A stretch of 64,000 nucleotides of DNA from Aegicerativicinus sediminis (GCF_015476115.1 NZ_CP064295.1:552001-616000); one strand, 5' to 3'; counted from the first letter of the stretch, positions 18,148 through 26,874 are shown. Program-made: numbers and translations. Notes: generated by a model not told the origin, from the letters alone.

Positions 18148-18180
18148 CCAATATATAGAAGGGACAACGTTAAATAATCT

Positions 18181-19227
18181 TTAAATTGCTTGAACAACGG
18201 CTTTTGGCGCCTCTTTTCTAGATCCATCAAACCCATCTATACCACTAACGGTAGTATATTTAAGCACATACCTTTTGCCTGGATTAATGATTTTATAGGC
18301 AGATTGACACATTAAAGTTGCTTCATGGAACCCACATAAAATCAATTTTAGTTTTCCTTCATACGTATTTACATCACCTATGGCAAAAATTCCTGGAATG
18401 TTTGTTTGGTAATCCAAGGTATCGACCTTTATAGCATTCTTTTCAATTTCTAGTCCCCAATCTCCAATTGGCCCAAGTTTAGGTGAAAGTCCGAATAAAG
18501 GAATAAAATGGTCGGCTTCTAGCTGAAATTCTTGTCCATCAGAAGCAACCGTTAACGCCTCTAAATGATCTTTTCCATGAACATCAGTTACCTCTGCAGG
18601 AGTAATCAAATTTATTTTTCCAAGAAGCTTCAGTTCCTTAACCTTTTCAACAGAATCAAGTGCTCCCCTGAATTCATTTCTTCTATGGATTAAGGTGACT
18701 TCAGATGCAATTTTAGATAAGAAAATACTCCAATCTAAAGCAGAATCACCTCCTCCAGAAATCACCACTCGCTTGTTTCTAAAAACTTGTGGATCTTTGA
18801 TTATATATGAAATGCCTTTATCTTCAAATCGCTCTATACCTTCAATTAAAGGTTTTCTAGGTTCAAACGAACCCAAACCACCAGCAATTGCAACAACCGG
18901 GGCATTATGTTTAGTACCTTTATTCGTGGTTACAATGAAAGAACCATCTTCTAATTTTTCAATAGTTTCAGCACGTTCTCCAAGAGTAAATCCAGGTTCG
19001 AACTGTTTTCCTTGCTCCAAAAGGTTTTTTACTAGATCACCAGCAAGAACCTCGGGAAATCCTGGTATATCATAAATTGGTTTCTTAGGATAAATTTCAG
19101 CACATTGACCACCAGGCTGCGGCAGTGCGTCAATTAAATGGCATTTCATTTTTAATAAACCTGCTTCAAAAACAGTGAATAATCCAGTAGGTCCAGCTCC
19201 TATTATAAGTATATCCGTTCTAATCAT
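18181..19227 (-). CDS. Ferredoxin/flavodoxin-NADP reductase (thioredoxin-reductase-like type)
   Basis: 348 aa. Two dinucleotide-binding motifs are present: IIGAGPTGLFTVFEAG at residue 7 (FAD) and VISGGGDSALDWS near 160 (NADPH). The C-terminal FAD motif IFAIGDVNTYEGK is near 280. The redox CxxC of thioredoxin reductase is absent from the NADPH domain, which marks the TrxR-like ferredoxin-NADP reductases. In an operon with a siroheme reductase, it probably passes electrons from NADPH via ferredoxin to that enzyme. Its ATG overlaps the met8-like gene by 8 nt. Confidence 0.88.
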   Translation of the reverse strand: MIRTDILIIGAGPTGLFTVFEAGLLKMKCHLIDALPQPGGQCAEIYPKKPIYDIPGFPEVLAGDLVKNLLEQGKQFEPGFTLGERAETIEKLEDGSFIVTTNKGTKHNAPVVAIAGGLGSFEPRKPLIEGIERFEDKGISYIIKDPQVFRNKRVVISGGGDSALDWSIFLSKIASEVTLIHRRNEFRGALDSVEKVKELKLLGKINLITPAEVTDVHGKDHLEALTVASDGQEFQLEADHFIPLFGLSPKLGPIGDWGLEIEKNAIKVDTLDYQTNIPGIFAIGDVNTYEGKLKLILCGFHEATLMCQSAYKIINPGKRYVLKYTTVSGIDGFDGSRKEAPKAVVQAI

Positions 19228-19813
19228 ATTTAATTTCTTTATTTGTAATCAAAGATTTGGTGACTTTATTTAATTGTTCTACGCGATGCTCAAAATCATT
19301 TGCTAGGGTATATCGGTAAGTATTTAGGTTTGTAACCAATTCATCCAATGAATCGGGCAAGGACTCTTCAAAAAATTGTCTTAATCTTTTAGCAGCCGTT
19401 GGTGATTTGCCATTGGTGGAAATAGCCATTTTCACATTTCCCTTGGTAACGATTCCCCCCATATAAAAATCACAAAAGGGTGGATTGTCAGCAACATTCA
19501 CCAAAATATTTCGCTCCTTACAGTCTTTGTAGACTTGCTCATTTACATCCTTTTTATCTGTTGTAGCTATAACGATATGTTTATCTAACAACATATAATC
19601 GCGGTATTCTCCATAAATGATCTGTGCATTTACCGACTTTGCCAGTTTAAGTGTGGATGTTCTGAACATAGGTGCAACTAGACTAACTTGTGCATCTGGA
19701 CTAGACTTCAGAAGAAAATGAAGTTTTTCTTCTGCAACATTTCCACCACCCACGATTAGGATATTTAACTCGCGAAGCTTTAAGAAAATTGGATAAAGGT
19801 TATTTCGTTCCAT
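19220..19813 (-). CDS. Precorrin-2 dehydrogenase / sirohydrochlorin ferrochelatase (Met8-like)
   Basis: 197 aa, corresponding to the N-terminal half of CysG. It carries the NAD-binding motif LNILIVGGGNVAEEKLHFLL, the ATTDKKDVNEQVYKDCKE block, VNVADNPPFCDFY and the conserved ISTNGKSPTAAKRLRQF loop. It oxidises precorrin-2 and may insert iron to complete siroheme, the cofactor of the neighbouring reductase. It lies 2 nt downstream of cobA, which supplies precorrin-2. Confidence 0.92.
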   Translation of the reverse strand: MERNNLYPIFLKLRELNILIVGGGNVAEEKLHFLLKSSPDAQVSLVAPMFRTSTLKLAKSVNAQIIYGEYRDYMLLDKHIVIATTDKKDVNEQVYKDCKERNILVNVADNPPFCDFYMGGIVTKGNVKMAISTNGKSPTAAKRLRQFFEESLPDSLDELVTNLNTYRYTLANDFEHRVEQLNKVTKSLITNKEIKYD

Positions 19814-19815
19814 AA

Positions 19816-20610
19816 TTATATTGGAAGTTGTTGATAAATATTATTATTATTGAATTCTTCTTTGGAAATTTGATCAAGAATTACTCTCTGTCTTACTACC
19901 TCACCTATTACGATAATTGCAGGCGAGCTCAATTGTTCTTTTTCTACAATTTTTTCTATGTCCTCAATAGTCCCTATACCTACTTTTTCTAAAAGGGTAG
20001 TTCCATTTTGAATGATGGCTATTGGGGTTTCATGTTTACCAACCTTTTTATAAGATTGAACAATTTCAGACAATTTACTCATACCCATAAGAATCACCAC
20101 AGTCGCAGTCGAGGCCGCCGCCAAAGCAACGTCTTGAGAGATTTTATGGGATTTAGTTGTGCCGGTAATTACCCAAAAACTTTCGGAGGCACCTCTTTTT
20201 GTTAAAGGAATTCCTTGGTAAGCCGGCACTGCAGCCGAAGAAGATATTCCTGGCACAACAGCAGTTTGAAGTCCAAATTGCCTAGCATAATCAATTTCTT
20301 CAGCCCCTCTCCCAAAAATGAAGGGATCACCGCCTTTAAGTCTTACGACATGGCCTTTACTAAAAGCCCTGTTGATAATTAAATCATTTATTTGGTCTTG
20401 GTGATACGCATAGCAACCTTTTCGTTTACCAACAAAAATGGTTTCCGCATTCGGATTTACATAACTCAACAAATCCTCATTCACCAAAGCGTCATAAAGA
20501 ACTACATTTGCCTCTTTCAAAGTCTTAATCGCCTTTAAGGTGATTAAATCAGGGTCACCTGGTCCGGCACCAACTACTGTAAGTTTTGGGGTAGTATCTC
20601 TATTCAGCAT
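19816..20610 (-). CDS. cobA: Uroporphyrinogen-III C-methyltransferase
   Basis: 264 aa, the SUMT family. Motifs: VVGAGPGDPDLITLKAIK near residue 12, LYDALV, VRLKGGDPFIFGRG near 92, VVPGISSSAAVPAYQGIPLTHR-like region and VILMGM. It methylates uroporphyrinogen III twice with SAM to make precorrin-2. Together with the next gene it replaces the fused CysG of enterobacteria. It overlaps the sir-HEPN gene by 11 nt, so the siroheme enzymes and their client are made together. Confidence 0.95.
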   Translation of the reverse strand: MLNRDTTPKLTVVGAGPGDPDLITLKAIKTLKEANVVLYDALVNEDLLSYVNPNAETIFVGKRKGCYAYHQDQINDLIINRAFSKGHVVRLKGGDPFIFGRGAEEIDYARQFGLQTAVVPGISSSAAVPAYQGIPLTKRGASESFWVITGTTKSHKISQDVALAAASTATVVILMGMSKLSEIVQSYKKVGKHETPIAIIQNGTTLLEKVGIGTIEDIEKIVEKEQLSSPAIIVIGEVVRQRVILDQISKEEFNNNNIYQQLPI

Positions 20611-22699
20611 GACTTAATTCTTTGGTTCTGAATTTCTCGATAGTTTCGAAAAATGCTGTCGCATCTTCAGCATAGTTTTGGGCAAATTCTTTTGTAGGTT
20701 CATTGTTTTGAATTTGATATACCAAGGATTTAAAATCAGCACTCAAAATCAATTTTCCAGATTCAACAAAAACCTCATCGAATTTTGCTATTATCGATGC
20801 CTGAGAATTTGTTGAAATATTTTCTGAGGTGAGCAAGGCTTTAGCCCCATTTATAAACGAAGTATAAGTGTTATAAATAGCATCTGACCACTTTTCATCT
20901 TCAAACGATTCTGTTGCAAGATCTAACTTTTCTTTCGCCTCAAGAATTAAGGTTGCAACCAAATCAATAACCACCCCAGCACATTCACCAATACCTACAG
21001 CTTGAATATATCTTCTGGTATTTCCCCAATCGATAAAATCATCATCTTCCAAATTGTCAACATCCGAAAGAGAAACCAATAAGTTGTAGAAATATTTTTC
21101 GCCTAAACGATCATAATAGGACAGAAAATCCTCATTGTCAAATGCATTTAAGGCAAAATCATCTAGCAATTCCCGTAAAGCTTGTGGACCACGTTTGGAA
21201 GGCAACTTTATTACTTTGTCAGCGAACCTTCCTTTTCCATTACCTAACACCCCTCCTCCAAGCAATACTTGAACAGCAGGAGCTACTCGTTTATCTTTTG
21301 TACGGACGCTCATTCCTTGAAATCCAATATGGGCCATGTTATGCTGCCCACAGGCATTCATGCATCCAGAAATTTTTATTGTAATATCTTTATTAGTTAC
21401 GAATTGAGGATATTCTTCGTTCAGAACTTCTTCTAAAGCAATGGCCAAACCAGTACTACTTGCAATTCCCAGATTACAGGTATCAGTGCCTGGACAAGCT
21501 GTTATATCTAAACTAGATTTATAACCTAATTCCGCAAAACCGAGCGATTCTAGTTCTTGGTAAAAAAATGGTAAATCACCTTCTTTAACATGCCGAATCA
21601 AAATATTTTGTCTTAGCGTTAATCTAATTTCATTTGCAGCATAAGTCTTAACTAAATTGGCAAGTTTTCGTGCTTTTTCAGTTGAAAAATCACCTAGTCG
21701 CACCTTAATTCCTATCGCAAATAGATTAGATTGTTTTTGCTTAAAAACGTTTTGTTGTTTCCATGATTGATAGGTCTCTAAATCTTGAATGGAAACCTTT
21801 GGAGCAGGATTTTTGGCTAATTCTACCTCCGTAGTTAATGATTTTGTATCAATTGCGTAAGATTGGCACGACAAGGCTCTTTTTTCTTCTTCTATAAGTT
21901 GAATAAATTGATCTAATCCAATGTCTTTAACAAGAAATTTCATCCTCGCTTTTAGACGTTTAGCGCGTTCACCATGTCTATCGAAAATGCGAAGTACACT
22001 TTCTGTAACAGGAATTAGATATTCCTCTTCCAAAAACTCATAAAGCACATCTGCATGCCGAGGCTGGGAACCTAACCCTCCACCTAGCATAACTTTGAAG
22101 CCCCTTTTACCGTCTTTAATTTTTGGTATAAATCCCAAGTCGTGAATATAACTTAGGGCAGAATCCTCATCTGATGATGAAAAAGAAATTTTAAATTTTC
22201 TACCCATTTCCTGACAAACCGGATTTCTCAAGAAAAACTGAAAGACCGCATGGGCATAAGGAGAAACATCAAAAGGTTCGTTAGGATCTATTCCCGCAGT
22301 CTCACTTGCTGTTACATTCCTGACGGTATTACCACATGCTTCACGAAGGGTAACATCGTCCTTTTCCAAATCTGCCCATAATTCCGGGGTTCTATCTAAA
22401 CTAACATAGTGAATTTGGATATCCTGCCGTGTTGTAATGTGGAGTTTTCCTGTTGAATATTCATCGGAAACATCTGAAATTCTAATTAACTGATCGCCCG
22501 TTACCTTACCATAAGGCAATTTAATGCGAATCATCTGAACTCCCTGCTGACGCTGCCCATATACACCACGGGCAAGACGTAAACTTCTGAAACGCTCTTC
22601 ATCTATTCGACCTTCACGAAAAAGCCGAATCTTCTTTTCTAATTCAATGATGTCGCGTTCGACTAACGGATTCTCTATTTCAGTTCTAAAACTTTGCAT
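20600..22699 (-). CDS. Siroheme sulfite (or nitrite) reductase with C-terminal HEPN domain
   Basis: 699 aa, about 130 residues longer than a ferredoxin-type sulfite/nitrite reductase. The reductase part has two ferrodoxin-like halves and the [4Fe-4S]-siroheme ligands C402-x5-C408 (CPGTDTC) and C446-x3-C450 (CMNAC). The extra region (from about residue 565) is all helical, LVATLILEAKEKLDLATESF onwards, and reads as a HEPN domain. Operon position between cysH and siroheme genes supports sulfite reduction to sulfide. Nitrite reductase is an alternative that motifs alone do not exclude. It starts 3 nt after cysH. Confidence 0.88.
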   Translation of the reverse strand: MQSFRTEIENPLVERDIIELEKKIRLFREGRIDEERFRSLRLARGVYGQRQQGVQMIRIKLPYGKVTGDQLIRISDVSDEYSTGKLHITTRQDIQIHYVSLDRTPELWADLEKDDVTLREACGNTVRNVTASETAGIDPNEPFDVSPYAHAVFQFFLRNPVCQEMGRKFKISFSSSDEDSALSYIHDLGFIPKIKDGKRGFKVMLGGGLGSQPRHADVLYEFLEEEYLIPVTESVLRIFDRHGERAKRLKARMKFLVKDIGLDQFIQLIEEEKRALSCQSYAIDTKSLTTEVELAKNPAPKVSIQDLETYQSWKQQNVFKQKQSNLFAIGIKVRLGDFSTEKARKLANLVKTYAANEIRLTLRQNILIRHVKEGDLPFFYQELESLGFAELGYKSSLDITACPGTDTCNLGIASSTGLAIALEEVLNEEYPQFVTNKDITIKISGCMNACGQHNMAHIGFQGMSVRTKDKRVAPAVQVLLGGGVLGNGKGRFADKVIKLPSKRGPQALRELLDDFALNAFDNEDFLSYYDRLGEKYFYNLLVSLSDVDNLEDDDFIDWGNTRRYIQAVGIGECAGVVIDLVATLILEAKEKLDLATESFEDEKWSDAIYNTYTSFINGAKALLTSENISTNSQASIIAKFDEVFVESGKLILSADFKSLVYQIQNNEPTKEFAQNYAEDATAFFETIEKFRTKELSHAE

Positions 22700-22702
22700 T
22701 TC

Positions 22703-23326
22703 TTATTGAAAATGTATGCCACACTCCCTATTATTTAAAACCTTGGTAGGATCAAAATAGGCCGTGTTTTTCGGTAAATTTTTATCGATTACATATTGAT
22801 CCAAATCCTCATCAGACCAATAATAAAAAGGACTTACTTTAAGAATCCCATCTTTGCTGTAACTTAAAATATCCTTTGAATTGCGGTATTCAGTTTGACG
22901 AACACGGATATTTGTGAACCATAAATCTGGCCTCACCGTTTCTAAAGCACGTTTAAACGGCTCAATCTTCACGATATTGGTGAACTCTTTATGGAGTGGA
23001 TCGTCTATACCTGGAAGACCAACTTCAGAAATAATTTGTTCCTTAGATTTTAGCGGTTTAAAGTGCTGGATGTTCAAATTGAATCGCCTTATTAAATTAA
23101 GGGCGTGTTCGTAGGTTTCATCATTGTTAAATAGGGTATCACACCAGACCACTTTAATATCACTATCTTTTTTATAGAAAGTGCTTAGTAATACGGCTGA
23201 ATAAACACCAAAACTGGTTGTAACAATACGGTTCTCAGAAAGAGTTAAAGCCCAATCAATTATTTCCTCTGGAGATTTATACCTCAACTCTCTGTTAATT
23301 TCTTCTATTGGAAGCTGTATTTTCAT
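22703..23326 (-). CDS. cysH: Phosphoadenylyl-sulfate (PAPS) reductase
   Basis: 207 aa. It has the PP-loop-like nucleotide site RIVTTSFGVYSAVLLS near residue 33, the FTNIRVRQTEYR segment and the C-terminal catalytic cysteine in ECGIHFQ. The paired Cys motifs that hold a [4Fe-4S] cluster in APS reductases are absent, so it should be the thioredoxin-dependent PAPS type. It is first in the operon cysH-sir-cobA-met8-fnr. ATP sulfurylase (cysDN) and APS kinase genes, which would make its substrate, are not in the window. Confidence 0.88.
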   Translation of the reverse strand: MKIQLPIEEINRELRYKSPEEIIDWALTLSENRIVTTSFGVYSAVLLSTFYKKDSDIKVVWCDTLFNNDETYEHALNLIRRFNLNIQHFKPLKSKEQIISEVGLPGIDDPLHKEFTNIVKIEPFKRALETVRPDLWFTNIRVRQTEYRNSKDILSYSKDGILKVSPFYYWSDEDLDQYVIDKNLPKNTAYFDPTKVLNNRECGIHFQ

Positions 23327-23339
23327 ATTAAATCTAATT

Positions 23340-23360
23340 ATCCTATCGGGTTAGTAGGAT
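23340..23360. promoter_or_regulatory. Inverted repeat upstream of cysH, possible Rrf2 operator
   Basis: ATCCTA-9 nt-TAGGAT, centred about 25 nt upstream of the cysH ATG in the 90-nt gap between the Rrf2 regulator gene and cysH. Size and position fit an operator for the adjacent regulator; binding is inferred. Confidence 0.45.
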
Positions 23361-23416
23361 TTAAATGCAAACGTACACAGAAATATTTTATAATCAAATC
23401 ATTAATCGTTAAATTC

Positions 23417-23824
23417 TTAAATTAAATCGGCCAAGGACTTATTATTGAAGATATTTAATGTACTATCTCTAACCTCTATCATTAAGTTATGTACGGCACA
23501 TAGAGTCTCATCTGGGCAGTCATCACACTTTTCATAGAAGTTTAGACTAACGCATGGCACCATTGCTATTGGCCCTTCCAAAATTCGCATGATGGCCGCC
23601 ATTTGTATGTCTTTGGGATCTTTTCTAAGATAATAACCTCCCCCTTTTCCTTTTTTAGAACCTAAAAATCCATTCTTTCGTAAGGTCAGCAAAATGCTTT
23701 CCAAAAATTTTTGCGAAATATTTTCATTTTCTGCTATCACTCCAATCTGTACTGGTTGATTGTCTTTATGCCTTGCCAAATAGGTAAGTGCCTTTATTCC
23801 GTATTTTGTTTTCTTAGAAAGCAT
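23417..23824 (-). CDS. Rrf2-family transcriptional regulator
   Basis: 135 aa. The N-terminal winged helix is clear (LSKKTKYGIKALTYLARH, NENISQKFLESILLTLRKNGFLGSKKGKGGGYYL). A Cys-rich segment follows (residues about 92-108: CVSLNFYEKCDDCPDETLC), which could ligate an Fe-S cluster as in IscR/NsrR, although the spacing differs. It sits between metZ and cysH, 28 nt after metZ, so a role in controlling sulfur assimilation (as CymR does in Firmicutes) is likely. Ligand and targets are inferred from position. Confidence 0.88.
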   Translation of the reverse strand: MLSKKTKYGIKALTYLARHKDNQPVQIGVIAENENISQKFLESILLTLRKNGFLGSKKGKGGGYYLRKDPKDIQMAAIMRILEGPIAMVPCVSLNFYEKCDDCPDETLCAVHNLMIEVRDSTLNIFNNKSLADLI

Positions 23825-23852
23825 AGTCTAAAAGTAGGAAAATATCTCCCTT

Positions 23853-25025
23853 CTAACTAAGAGCCTGCGAAATATCTTCAATGACATCTTCAACTGCCTC
23901 CAGCCCTACTGATACCCTAATTAATCCAGAAGTAATACCCGCTTCTAATCTATCCTCCTCAGAAAGACTACTATGGGTTGTAGACGCAGGATGGGTAACT
24001 ATTGTTCTTGTGTCGCCTAAGTTAGCAGAAAGTGTACAAAATAAAATCTTATTCAAAAAATCACGGCCTTTTTCAAGCCCTCCTTTAATTTCAAATGCAA
24101 CTATATTACCTCCCAATTTCATCTGTTTTTTAGCTACCTCATATTTTGGATGGGATTTCAAAAATGGATATTTAACACTCAGTACGTTAGAATGACCTTC
24201 TAAATATTCGGCTAATCTGGTAGCATTTTCACAGTGCTTTTCAACTCTTACCGCCAAAGTTTCTAAACTTTTAGACAACACCCAAGCGTTAAATGGTGAT
24301 AAAGCCGGGCCGCTATTCCTACTGAAAAGATAAATCTCCCTTATTAAGTCAGCCCGACCAACAGTAATTCCACCCAAAACCCTTCCTTGACCATCCATTA
24401 ATTTGGTAGCAGAGTGAATTACCAGATGAGCACCAAATTTTATAGGATTTTGAATGTAGGGAGTAGCGAAACAATTATCCACAACAAACAATATATTATG
24501 TTTTGCTGCAAGTTTTCCTAAAAAATCTAAATCTAGAACTTCCACTCCAGGATTTGTTGGACTTTCCACATATAAAATCTTGGTTTCAGGTTTGATTAAA
24601 GATTCTACTTTATCCAATTCGTTCACCTTGAAATAACTTGTATTAATATTCCACTTTGGGAAATATTTAGTGAACAAAGTATGGGTAGAGCCAAAAACCG
24701 ACCGCGCAGATACGATATGGTCCCCGGAGGACAATAAGGCTGCAAAGGTGGAGAAAACAGCCGCCATGCCAGTGGCAAAAGCAAAACCACTTTCAGCTCC
24801 TTCCATCTTGCACACTTTTTCTACAAATTCAGTACAATTCGGGTTAGAAAACCTGCTATAGATATTGCGCTGCTTTTCTTCAGTAAATGAAGCTCGCATA
24901 TCCTCTGCATCCTCAAAAACGTAACTTGAAGTCACATAAATTGGACTTGAATGCTCTAGAAATGAAGATCTCTCGGCCTGAGTTCGAATTGCTTCGGTTT
25001 CAAAATGGTACTTGCTTTCACTCAT
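23853..25025 (-). CDS. metZ: O-succinylhomoserine sulfhydrylase (trans-sulfuration PLP enzyme)
   Basis: 390 aa, Cys/Met metabolism PLP family. The PLP lysine is K208 in HSATKLMDGQGRVLGG. Other blocks: SSYVFEDAEDMRA, YSRFSNPNC, ESPTNPGVEV, VDNCFATPYIQ and the C-terminal THPASTTHS. It joins sulfide with an activated homoserine to give homocysteine, the substrate of MetH. Cystathionine gamma-synthase or O-acetylhomoserine sulfhydrylase are close alternatives. A SAM-I riboswitch upstream shows that it is a methionine gene. Confidence 0.87.
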   Translation of the reverse strand: MSESKYHFETEAIRTQAERSSFLEHSSPIYVTSSYVFEDAEDMRASFTEEKQRNIYSRFSNPNCTEFVEKVCKMEGAESGFAFATGMAAVFSTFAALLSSGDHIVSARSVFGSTHTLFTKYFPKWNINTSYFKVNELDKVESLIKPETKILYVESPTNPGVEVLDLDFLGKLAAKHNILFVVDNCFATPYIQNPIKFGAHLVIHSATKLMDGQGRVLGGITVGRADLIREIYLFSRNSGPALSPFNAWVLSKSLETLAVRVEKHCENATRLAEYLEGHSNVLSVKYPFLKSHPKYEVAKKQMKLGGNIVAFEIKGGLEKGRDFLNKILFCTLSANLGDTRTIVTHPASTTHSSLSEEDRLEAGITSGLIRVSVGLEAVEDVIEDISQALS

Positions 25026-25134
25026 AACTTAATTCTTATTAAAAATAACGGCATATCCACTAGTAATTAAGTGGTTCGGATAGTAAAAAATGTTAAAAGG
25101 AAAGGAAATTGGAAGTTTCTCATTTCTGTGTCAT

Positions 25135-25237
25135 CTATCTCAACATGAGTAGAATTTAGCACCTTCTTTTTCCGAAGAACCGAAACAAGGGTTGCTAAGG
25201 CTTCAATGGGTCTAATCCCTCCACCTTTCTTGATAAC
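25135..25237 (-). promoter_or_regulatory. SAM-I (S-box) riboswitch upstream of metZ
   Basis: On the minus strand: GTTATCAAGAAAGGTGGAGGGA, then GACCC, TTGAAGCCTTAGCAACC, AAGGTGCTAAATTC, and the closing GATAG that pairs with the opening TTATC. Blocks and spacing match the element before metH, with a different variable arm (GGTTCTTCGG region). It lies about 110 nt upstream of the metZ start. Confidence 0.93.
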
Positions 25238-25257
25238 ATTTCAGTACAAATCCAGAA

Positions 25258-25275
25258 CTTTGTGCTGCAAAGATT
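25258..25275 (-). promoter_or_regulatory. Inverted repeat and possible -7 box upstream of the metZ riboswitch
   Basis: AATCTTTG (25275-25268, minus strand) resembles the -7 box. It overlaps the inverted repeat CTTTG-CAGCA-CAAAG (25272-25258), followed by TTC. The same arrangement stands before the metH riboswitch. Confidence 0.45.
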
Positions 25276-25320
25276 GCATTAGATTAATTGAATTTCCAAA
25301 TAAATCGGAAAATTTTTATT

Positions 25321-26874
25321 TCAGGAGGCGTTTTTTAAAGTCAACAAATACTTCTCCCTTATGATATCGCCCACAGATCGATTTTCAATTTTACTTTCAA
25401 GCCAAGAAATTATATCAAGGTAAAGAAATGCGCGCCTTTCATAAGGATGATCAACATACTTGGTTAGTTTGGAATGCAAATTTATAAAGGCATCCTTTAA
25501 ATCATGAGGGTAAATGTCTTGAAGGCCTTTGATAAAATTAATCATCTCCTTTTGTACCTCATACAAATCTTCCAATTTCAACAAATACTTATATGTACTC
25601 CTAAGAAGTGACTCCAAATGATAATCCATTCCAGCCTCGTAATGCGCGACTAAATTCAATATGCGTGCGAAACATTGGAGGTCTTCCCGCATACTTAATG
25701 AACGATTAGAGATGATTTTATTCAAATAAAAAATACACCGTTTATTATTACCTGCACCAAACTCCATACTTGCAAATTTGTAATAGAAGATCATCAAATG
25801 GTGTTCGTCTAAACGATCCTCATAATGTTTCAATTTGGCTTCCATTTTAGGAATAACTTTTAGGCCCTCCTCAAAACTACCGTCTATAAAATAGTAATTC
25901 AACTTTGCGGTTTGGGTATAAAGAAATATTAATGATTCTACATTCTCATCCCTAGGAAAATCCTTCTGATTAACTATCGATTCTAATTTTTCTAAGGTTT
26001 TACCGAATTTTGGCTTTTGTCTTAAGAAGAATAAAGCCTCCAATAAATAATTGTGCCCTTTCAAGAAAAATACAGGATGCAGATTGATCATATCTGGGTT
26101 ATCATAAAATAAGGTCACCCATTTTGATGCATATTTGTAGCTATTCAAAAAGTCCTGCATTAGAAAACTATACCACAAATGTGCTTTATAAAGCCATAAT
26201 TTTTCCCGGAAACCTAATTCTGAAATCTTAAATTTTGGTAGGCGACGGTAAAAATAGGCGGTTATTTTATCACCTTCCTCCTTACTTTTTGCGTAACCAG
26301 TTTTTAAGAAAAGGCCATATAATTGTAAAGAAAGATTAGACAACTTACTAGCAATTACATTGGCTGTGCTTAATTCTTTCGCTTGCACAGTAAGCTCATC
26401 CGCTCTACCACTGATACTCCGTGTTATGTATTGAGATTCTATAATTTTTTCAAGTTCAACAATTTCATATGCAAGATTTTTCTCTTCATTTTGAATTGCT
26501 AATTCCTTAGACTTATCTAATATTTTCAAACTTTGCTTATATAGACCCTTGTGGTACAAAATTGAAGCAAAATCTAATTGTTCCCTGATTTGCGAACGTA
26601 CATTTTGATGTGAAGGATTGAGTTTAAGGCTGATTAGAATCTGCTTGTAAAGATGCGATTTCACATTTGCCAATTGCTGTTTTTTAACAATGCCGCTTTT
26701 TAAAATTTCAGCTTCATCATATACAGAGGCCTTGTCTAAAAGGTTAAATAAATTCAGAAATTTTGAATCTGAATTAACACCTAAACGCCCTACATAAAGT
26801 TTGAATTGTCGTTTTTCAGACTTGTTCAAAGACTTAATGAGTAAAAACAAGTTATCTTTTGGCCCTTTTATCAT
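25321..26874 (-). CDS. Conserved helical (TPR-like) protein of unknown function
   Basis: 517 aa from the ATG at 26874; one codon upstream a TTG is also open. The whole protein looks alpha-helical. An N-terminal part (LIKSLNKSEKRQFKLYVG) is followed by repeated helix pairs such as ASILYHKGLYKQSLKILDKSKELAIQNEEK, similar to TPR solenoids. No signal peptide or membrane segment is seen, so it should be cytoplasmic. I do not recognise a characterised homologue. It stands alone, divergent from leuA, and its 3' end is near the metZ promoter region. Confidence 0.75.
   Translation of the reverse strand: MIKGPKDNLFLLIKSLNKSEKRQFKLYVGRLGVNSDSKFLNLFNLLDKASVYDEAEILKSGIVKKQQLANVKSHLYKQILISLKLNPSHQNVRSQIREQLDFASILYHKGLYKQSLKILDKSKELAIQNEEKNLAYEIVELEKIIESQYITRSISGRADELTVQAKELSTANVIASKLSNLSLQLYGLFLKTGYAKSKEEGDKITAYFYRRLPKFKISELGFREKLWLYKAHLWYSFLMQDFLNSYKYASKWVTLFYDNPDMINLHPVFFLKGHNYLLEALFFLRQKPKFGKTLEKLESIVNQKDFPRDENVESLIFLYTQTAKLNYYFIDGSFEEGLKVIPKMEAKLKHYEDRLDEHHLMIFYYKFASMEFGAGNNKRCIFYLNKIISNRSLSMREDLQCFARILNLVAHYEAGMDYHLESLLRSTYKYLLKLEDLYEVQKEMINFIKGLQDIYPHDLKDAFINLHSKLTKYVDHPYERRAFLYLDIISWLESKIENRSVGDIIREKYLLTLKNAS

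Noticed and set aside
25057-25074. CCACT/AGTGG hairpin in the metZ leader as a terminator
   Set aside because: Only 5 bp of stem and no adjacent T-run; it could be part of the expression platform but I cannot support it.
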